Shown here piece after piece: positions 58,944 through 64,000 of a stretch of 64,000 nt of DNA. Numbering within the stretch: the stretch's first letter is position 1; every line of letters starts with the position of its first letter. The stretch covers positions 1 to 64,000 of the forward strand of contig NZ_JAKUJY010000006.1 of NCBI RefSeq assembly GCF_022664535.1. The letters are read 5' to 3'. Source of the DNA: Sphingobium trunci. GTDB lineage: Bacteria > Pseudomonadota > Alphaproteobacteria > Sphingomonadales > Sphingomonadaceae. Below the pieces are notes generated by a model. It had not been told where the DNA came from. It saw only the letters and a program-made list of their open reading frames with translations, and made no database searches. A program made the translations under genes and the position numbers.

Positions 58944-61900
58944 GCTTCGATACCGTCCTGATTGCGAACCGCGGGGCGATCGCCACCCGGATCATCCGAA
59001 CGCTGCGGCGCATGGGCCTGAAATCGGTCGCCGTCTATTCGGAGGCGGACGAAGGGTCCAACCATGTGTCGGAAGCGGACGAGGCCGTGTTCATCGGCGG
59101 CGCCAAGGCGTCCGAAAGCTATCTCAACATTCCGGCGATCATCGCGGCCGCGAAGAAGACCGGGGCAGGGGCCATCCATCCCGGCTACGGTTTCCTGGCC
59201 GAGAATGTCGAGTTCGCGGAATCCTGTGCCGATGCCGGGATCGTCTTCGTCGGCCCGACGACGGACAATATCCGCACCTTCGGCCTCAAGCACAGCGCCC
59301 GTGCGCTGGCGGCCGCCCATGATGTGCCGCTGGCGCCGGGCACCGGCCTGCTCACCGACGAGGATGAGGCGGTCGGCGCCGCCGGCGCGATCGGCTATCC
59401 GGTCATGCTCAAGGCGACGGCCGGTGGCGGCGGCATCGGCATGCGCATATGCGAGGATGAGGCGCAACTGCGCGAAGGCTTCGCCAGCGTGAAACGGCAA
59501 GGCCAAAGCAATTTCGGCGATGCCGGGGTCTTCCTGGAACGCTATATCGGGCGGGCGCGCCACATCGAGGTGCAGTTGTTCGGCGATGGCGAGGGCCGCG
59601 TCATGGCGCTCGGCGAACGCGACTGTTCGCTCCAGCGGCGCAACCAGAAGGTGGTGGAGGAAGCGCCTGCGCCCCTGCTGCCCGATGCCGTGCGCGCCGC
59701 CCTGTTCGCCGCAGCCGTCCGGCTCGGCAAGGCGGCCAAATATCGATCTGCAGGTACCGTCGAATTTCTCTACGACGCCGATCGTGCGGAGTTCTTCTTC
59801 CTGGAGATGAACACCCGCCTGCAGGTCGAGCATGGCGTGACCGAGGCGGTGATGGGCATCGACCTTGTCGAATGGATGGTGCGCGGCGCGGCGGGAGACT
59901 TCGCTTTCCTCGATGGTCCCGCGCCCAGTCCCAAAGGGCATTCGGTGCAGATGCGCCTCTATGCCGAGGACCCGTCGCTCGATTACCGACCGACCTCCGG
60001 CACGCTGACGGCGCTCGAATTTCCCGCGAATATCCGGGTCGAGACATGGTGCTCGGCGGGCAGCACGGTCAGCGCCTGGTACGATCCGATGCTCGCCAAG
60101 CTCATCGTCCACGCACCCACCCGCGCCGAGGCGGTCGAGGCGGCGCAGCGCGCGCTCGATGTCAGCCGGGTCGACGGCATCGAAACCAATCTGCGCTGGC
60201 TGCGCGATGTCGTGCGCACGCCTGCCTTCACCAGCGGCGATGTTTCCACCCGCGTACTGGATGGCGTGGTCTATGGTCCGCGCTCGATCCGCGTGGTCAG
60301 CGGCGGCACCGCGACAACGGTGCAGGACTGGCCGGGCCGTCAGAAGCTGTGGGCCGTGGGGGTGCCGCCCTCCGGTCCGATGGACGATCAGTCCTTCCGT
60401 CTCGGCAACCGGCTGCTGGGCAATCCGGAAGGAACCGCAGGCCTGGAAGCCACCGTCACCGGTCCGACACTGGCCTTCGTCGCGCCCGCGCGAATCTGCC
60501 TGATGGGTGCGGATTTCGGCGCGACGCTGGACGGCCAGCCGGTGGCGCGGGGCGTTCCGATCGATGTGGGCGCGGGCCGGACGCTGGCGCTGGGCCGCGC
60601 GTCGAGCGGCGGCATAAGGGGCTATATCCTGTTCGCGGGCGGGCTGGACATCGCGCCTTATCTCGGCAGCCGCAGCACGTTCGAGCTTGGCCAGTTTGGC
60701 GGCCACGCCGCCCGCCGCCTGCTCGCGGGGGACACCCTGCATCTGGGCGATCAACTGGCCGGCGACGCAGCCGGGGTGGCGTTGCCCGCCGTCGCGCTTC
60801 CGGACATCGCCCATGAATGGACCCTGCGCGTCCTCTATGGCCCGCACGGCGCCCCTGACTTCTTCACCGGTCAGGATGTCGAGACCTTTCTGGGCGCGGA
60901 ATGGAAGGTCCATTACAACTCCAACCGCACCGGCGTGCGCCTGATCGGTCCCAAGCCGCGCTGGGCGCGCACCGATGGCGGCGAGGCGGGACTTCATCCC
61001 TCCAACATCCACGACAATCCCTATGCCATCGGTGCGGTGGACTTCACCGGCGACATGCCGATCATATTGGGCCCTGACGGCCCTTCGCTTGGAGGGTTCG
61101 TCTGCCCGTTCGTGGTGATCGCCGCCGACCGCTGGAAGATCGGCCAGCTCTCGCCCGGCGACAGGCTGCGCTTCACCCCCGTCACCATCGAGGATGCGGC
61201 CGCCGCCGACGCGGCGCAGCGTGAACTCGTCGCGATGGGGGCTGTACCTCCGCCCAGCCCGGTGCGAACGGTGGAGGCGCTGTCGCCGATCCTTGGCGAG
61301 ATCGCCGAGGGACCGGGCCGTCCCCGCACCGTATATCGCCAGCAGGGCGACCGGAACATCCTGGTCGAATATGGCCCGATCGTTCTCGATATCGAGCTGC
61401 GCATCCGGGTCCATGCACTGATGAGCGAGCTGGAACGTCTCGCCGCGCCCGGCATTATCGATATCGTGCCGGGCATCCGCTCGTTGCAGCTGCACTTCGA
61501 CGGCGCGACGATGAACCAGCAGGCCGCGCTTGCCATGCTCATGGCGGCGGAGGAACGGCTGGGCGACCTGGAAGACTTCACCATCCCGTCGCGCATCGTC
61601 CATCTGCCGCTGAGCTGGCGTGATCCCGCCACCATCGAGACGATCGACAAATATATGGCGACGGTCCGCGACGATGCGCCATGGTGCCCCGACAATATCG
61701 AGTTCATCCGTCGCATCAACGGCTTGCCAGACGTGGCCGCGGTGGAAAATCTGATATTCGAGGCGAACTATCTCGTCATGGGCCTGGGTGACGTCTATCT
61801 GGGCGCGCCGGTGGCGACCCCTGTGGACCCGCGCCACCGCCTCGTCACCACCAAATACAATCCTGCGCGCACCTGGACGCCGCCCAATGTCGTGGGCATC

Positions 61901-62548
61901 GGCGGCGCCTATATGTGCATCTACGGCATGGAGGGGCCGGGCGGTTACCAGCTGTTCGGGCGCACCATTCAGGTGTGGAACACCTATCGCCAGACCGACG
62001 CCTTCATCGAGGGCAAGCCCTGGCTGCTGCGTTTTTTCGACCAGATCCGCTTCTATCCGGTGAGCGCGGAGGAGCTGGTCGAGTGGCGCCGCGAATTTCC
62101 GGCGGGGCGCCGCTCGATCAGGATCGAACCGTCCGAATTCCGGCTCGCGGACTATCGTGCCTATCTGGCCGACAATGCGGCGGGCATCGCGCAGTTCGAA
62201 CAGCGCCGGCAGGCTGCCTTCGACGAGGAACGGGCCGAATGGCAGCGCCGGGGCGAATTCGACCATGCGGCCGATCTCAACGAGGCGGACCTGCCAGCGG
62301 AGGAGGCAATCGAACTGCCCGACGGTTCGGACCTCGTCGAAGCGCCCTATGGCGGCAGCGTCACGCGCCTGCTCGTCGCAGCAGGCGATACCGTTGCTGC
62401 GGGCGACAGGATCGCGGTGATCGAGGCGATGAAGATGGAATGTCTGGTGGAAAGCCCTGGCAGCGGAACGGTCGAGGCGCTCTACATGCGCGTGGGCCAG
62501 TCGCTCCAGCCTGGCGCGCCGATGCTGGCGCTGCGGAGGCATGCATGA
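58940..62548 (+). CDS. uca: Biotin-dependent urea carboxylase, probably guanidine carboxylase
   Basis: This is a 1202-residue multidomain enzyme. Residues 1 to about 450 are a biotin carboxylase (IANRGAIATRIIRTL, ATP-grasp loop KATAGGGGIGM, RDCSLQRRNQKVVEEAPAP, EMNTRLQVEHGVTE). A KipA-like then a KipI-like carboxyltransferase region follows (TVQDWPGRQKLWAVGVPPSGPMDDQSFRLGNRLLG; YRQQGDRNILVEYG), with GGAYMCIYGMEGPGGYQLFGRT near the active site. The C-terminal biotinyl domain carries Lys1165 in EAMKMEC. It carboxylates urea to allophanate or guanidine to carboxyguanidine at ATP cost. The adjacent DUF1989 pair favours guanidine. Gene starts and stops overlap on both sides. Confidence 0.93.
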   Translation: MSFDTVLIANRGAIATRIIRTLRRMGLKSVAVYSEADEGSNHVSEADEAVFIGGAKASESYLNIPAIIAAAKKTGAGAIHPGYGFLAENVEFAESCADAGIVFVGPTTDNIRTFGLKHSARALAAAHDVPLAPGTGLLTDEDEAVGAAGAIGYPVMLKATAGGGGIGMRICEDEAQLREGFASVKRQGQSNFGDAGVFLERYIGRARHIEVQLFGDGEGRVMALGERDCSLQRRNQKVVEEAPAPLLPDAVRAALFAAAVRLGKAAKYRSAGTVEFLYDADRAEFFFLEMNTRLQVEHGVTEAVMGIDLVEWMVRGAAGDFAFLDGPAPSPKGHSVQMRLYAEDPSLDYRPTSGTLTALEFPANIRVETWCSAGSTVSAWYDPMLAKLIVHAPTRAEAVEAAQRALDVSRVDGIETNLRWLRDVVRTPAFTSGDVSTRVLDGVVYGPRSIRVVSGGTATTVQDWPGRQKLWAVGVPPSGPMDDQSFRLGNRLLGNPEGTAGLEATVTGPTLAFVAPARICLMGADFGATLDGQPVARGVPIDVGAGRTLALGRASSGGIRGYILFAGGLDIAPYLGSRSTFELGQFGGHAARRLLAGDTLHLGDQLAGDAAGVALPAVALPDIAHEWTLRVLYGPHGAPDFFTGQDVETFLGAEWKVHYNSNRTGVRLIGPKPRWARTDGGEAGLHPSNIHDNPYAIGAVDFTGDMPIILGPDGPSLGGFVCPFVVIAADRWKIGQLSPGDRLRFTPVTIEDAAAADAAQRELVAMGAVPPPSPVRTVEALSPILGEIAEGPGRPRTVYRQQGDRNILVEYGPIVLDIELRIRVHALMSELERLAAPGIIDIVPGIRSLQLHFDGATMNQQAALAMLMAAEERLGDLEDFTIPSRIVHLPLSWRDPATIETIDKYMATVRDDAPWCPDNIEFIRRINGLPDVAAVENLIFEANYLVMGLGDVYLGAPVATPVDPRHRLVTTKYNPARTWTPPNVVGIGGAYMCIYGMEGPGGYQLFGRTIQVWNTYRQTDAFIEGKPWLLRFFDQIRFYPVSAEELVEWRREFPAGRRSIRIEPSEFRLADYRAYLADNAAGIAQFEQRRQAAFDEERAEWQRRGEFDHAADLNEADLPAEEAIELPDGSDLVEAPYGGSVTRLLVAAGDTVAAGDRIAVIEAMKMECLVESPGSGTVEALYMRVGQSLQPGAPMLALRRHA

Positions 62549-64000
62549 ACGCGCCCGACCGCCTGAGCGCCCTTGCCATCGCCGCGGCCGTCAATGCCGG
62601 TGAGACCACTGCCCTCGCCGTGGCGGAAGATGTCTATGGCCGCATCGATGCCTATAATGCCGTTCAGCCTCATATATGGATCAGTCGCGCCAGCCGCAGG
62701 GATCTGCTGGCCGCTGCGCGCGCCGTCGATGCCCGTGTCGCGGCGGGAGAGCAACTGCTGCTGGCGGGTGTGCCTTTCGCGGTGAAGGACAATATCGATG
62801 TCGCCGGTTTCGAGACGACGGCCGCCTGTCCCGCCTTCGCCTATGAGCCGGAGGGCAATGCCGGCGTGATCGATCGCCTGCTGGCGGCGGGCGCGATCTG
62901 CGTCGGCAAGACCAATCTCGACCAGTTTGCGACCGGCCTCAACGGCACGCGCAGTCCCTATGGCATTCCGCGCAACGCCTCCAACCTCGCCTATGTCAGT
63001 GGCGGGTCGAGTTCCGGTTCGTCCGTCGTGGTCGCGGCGGGGCTGGTTCCCTTCGCGCTCGGCACCGACACCGCGGGTTCCGGGCGCGTGCCTGCCGCGT
63101 TCAACCATCTGATCGGCTTCAAGCCCACCAAGGGCCGCTGGAGCACGCGCGGGCTGGTCCCCGCCTGCCGCACGATAGACTGCATCACCGTCTTTACCGA
63201 CGACACGGCCGACGCCCGGCTGGTGGACAGGGTGGTCGCGGGTTTCGATGTTGCCGACCCTTATTCCAGGTCGCTGGCCGACCGCGCGCTGCGCGTGAAG
63301 CGGATCGGCGTGCCGCGTCGCGACCAGCGCGTCTGGTTCGGTGATGGCGAATCCGAATATCTCTATGACCGTGCCTTGGAAAAGCTTGCGGCGCTGGGCG
63401 AGATTGTCGAGATCGACTTGGCCCCGCTGCTCGAAGCGGCGCAGCTGCTTTACGGCGGGCCCTGGGTGGCGGAGCGAACCGCCGCGATGGAGGCGATTCT
63501 GGCCAGCAACCCGCTCTCCATCGATCCCACCGTGCATGATGTCGTGGCGCCGGGTGCGTCGATCAGCGCCGTCGAACTGTTCAACGGCATCCATCGCATG
63601 GCCGCTCTCAAGCGTCAGGCCGACCTGATGTGGGACGCGATCGACATGCTGGCCTTCCCCACCACCGGGACGACCTATCGCGTCGTCGAGATGCTGGCCG
63701 CTCCGATGGCGCTCAACAGCAATCTGGGACTGTACACCAATTTCGTGAACCTGCTCGACATGGCGGCGGTTGCCGTGCCCGCAGGTGTTCGCGCCAATGC
63801 CACCGGATTTGGGATCACCCTGATCGGCCCGGCCGATACCGACCGCGCCCTGCTCGACGCGGCGGACGCCTATCTCGCGGCGGCGGATCTTCCGCCGCCG
63901 CCGCCACTTGACCTGGAGGGAAAGATGCAGACCGTAAAGCTTGCCGTCGTCGGCGCACATCTGAAGGACATGCCGCTGCACTGGCAGCTGACCTCCCGCG
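62545..64000 (+). CDS. atzF: Allophanate hydrolase, truncated by the window edge
   Basis: The visible 485 residues contain an amidase-signature domain. Lys81 is in FAVKDNIDV, the cis-Ser is in GGSSSGSS (residues 153-160) and the nucleophile Ser179 is in GTDTAGSGR. The beginning of the C-terminal domain appears near the edge (KLAVVGAHLKDMPLHWQL). The enzyme splits allophanate into ammonia and carbon dioxide, the last step of the urea/guanidine route. The ATG overlaps the carboxylase stop as ATGA, and GGAGG stands upstream. The remaining C-terminal part lies beyond the window. Confidence 0.94.
   Translation, partial: MNAPDRLSALAIAAAVNAGETTALAVAEDVYGRIDAYNAVQPHIWISRASRRDLLAAARAVDARVAAGEQLLLAGVPFAVKDNIDVAGFETTAACPAFAYEPEGNAGVIDRLLAAGAICVGKTNLDQFATGLNGTRSPYGIPRNASNLAYVSGGSSSGSSVVVAAGLVPFALGTDTAGSGRVPAAFNHLIGFKPTKGRWSTRGLVPACRTIDCITVFTDDTADARLVDRVVAGFDVADPYSRSLADRALRVKRIGVPRRDQRVWFGDGESEYLYDRALEKLAALGEIVEIDLAPLLEAAQLLYGGPWVAERTAAMEAILASNPLSIDPTVHDVVAPGASISAVELFNGIHRMAALKRQADLMWDAIDMLAFPTTGTTYRVVEMLAAPMALNSNLGLYTNFVNLLDMAAVAVPAGVRANATGFGITLIGPADTDRALLDAADAYLAAADLPPPPPLDLEGKMQTVKLAVVGAHLKDMPLHWQLTSR

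Noticed and set aside
58652-62542. A 1296-codon open frame on the minus strand
   Set aside because: It is exactly antisense to the carboxylase gene, has no family motifs, and arises from the high-GC third-position bias of the real gene.

Overview
The window is high-GC chromosomal DNA from an alphaproteobacterium, most likely a sphingomonad close to Sphingobium. This rests on gene content and order (pcm-like, tolC, popZ, valS; yfgM-like, bamB, der; an atp operon without the Fo genes), two TonB-dependent receptors, and a 14-bp inverted repeat resembling elements common in sphingomonads. No species can be named from sequence alone.

Positions 1-4172 are the end of a genomic island. They hold a ruined IS5-family transposase, a divergent solo LuxI-type gene, an extremely AT-rich stretch and a P4-type tyrosine integrase. 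The integrase lies against tRNA-Cys(GCA), the probable attachment site. From 4374 to about 47200 the window is mostly core genome: envelope and polarity genes, valS, a MATE pump, a HerA-like ATPase, an acyltransferase, der/bamB, panB, a TonB receptor followed by YezD and RBBP9-type genes, an OsmC protein, an orphan cpaF, atpHAGDC, a trypsin-like protease, ada, priA, fsa and a TPR-sulfotransferase. Oddities include a LysE-type exporter gene between atpA and atpG, and an alginate-lyase-like gene whose signal peptide contains an amber codon.

Positions 47344 to the right edge form the most interesting locus. It encodes a second TonB receptor, a membrane di-iron hydroxylase (sterol desaturase family), two metallo-beta-lactamase-fold hydrolases and a NikR-like regulator. 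Next come a three-gene ABC importer of the urea-carboxylase-associated type and a second NikR-like regulator. The catabolic genes follow: two DUF1989 proteins (UAAP1/UAAP2), a 1202-residue biotin-dependent urea/guanidine carboxylase and allophanate hydrolase, which runs off the window. In other bacteria this enzyme set degrades guanidine (carboxylase, carboxyguanidine deiminase, allophanate hydrolase).

Four copies of an operator-like element, TATTAC-N14-GTAATA with identical spacing, stand before the hydroxylase/TonB unit, between the hydrolases and nikR1, before the ABC importer, and before nikR2 and the catabolic genes. Both NikR-like proteins lack three of the four nickel ligands of E. coli NikR. 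I infer one regulon, controlled by a repurposed NikR-type repressor, that couples outer-membrane uptake, possible modification of a guanidino or urea-type compound, inner-membrane import and nitrogen release. I saw no guanidine riboswitch.
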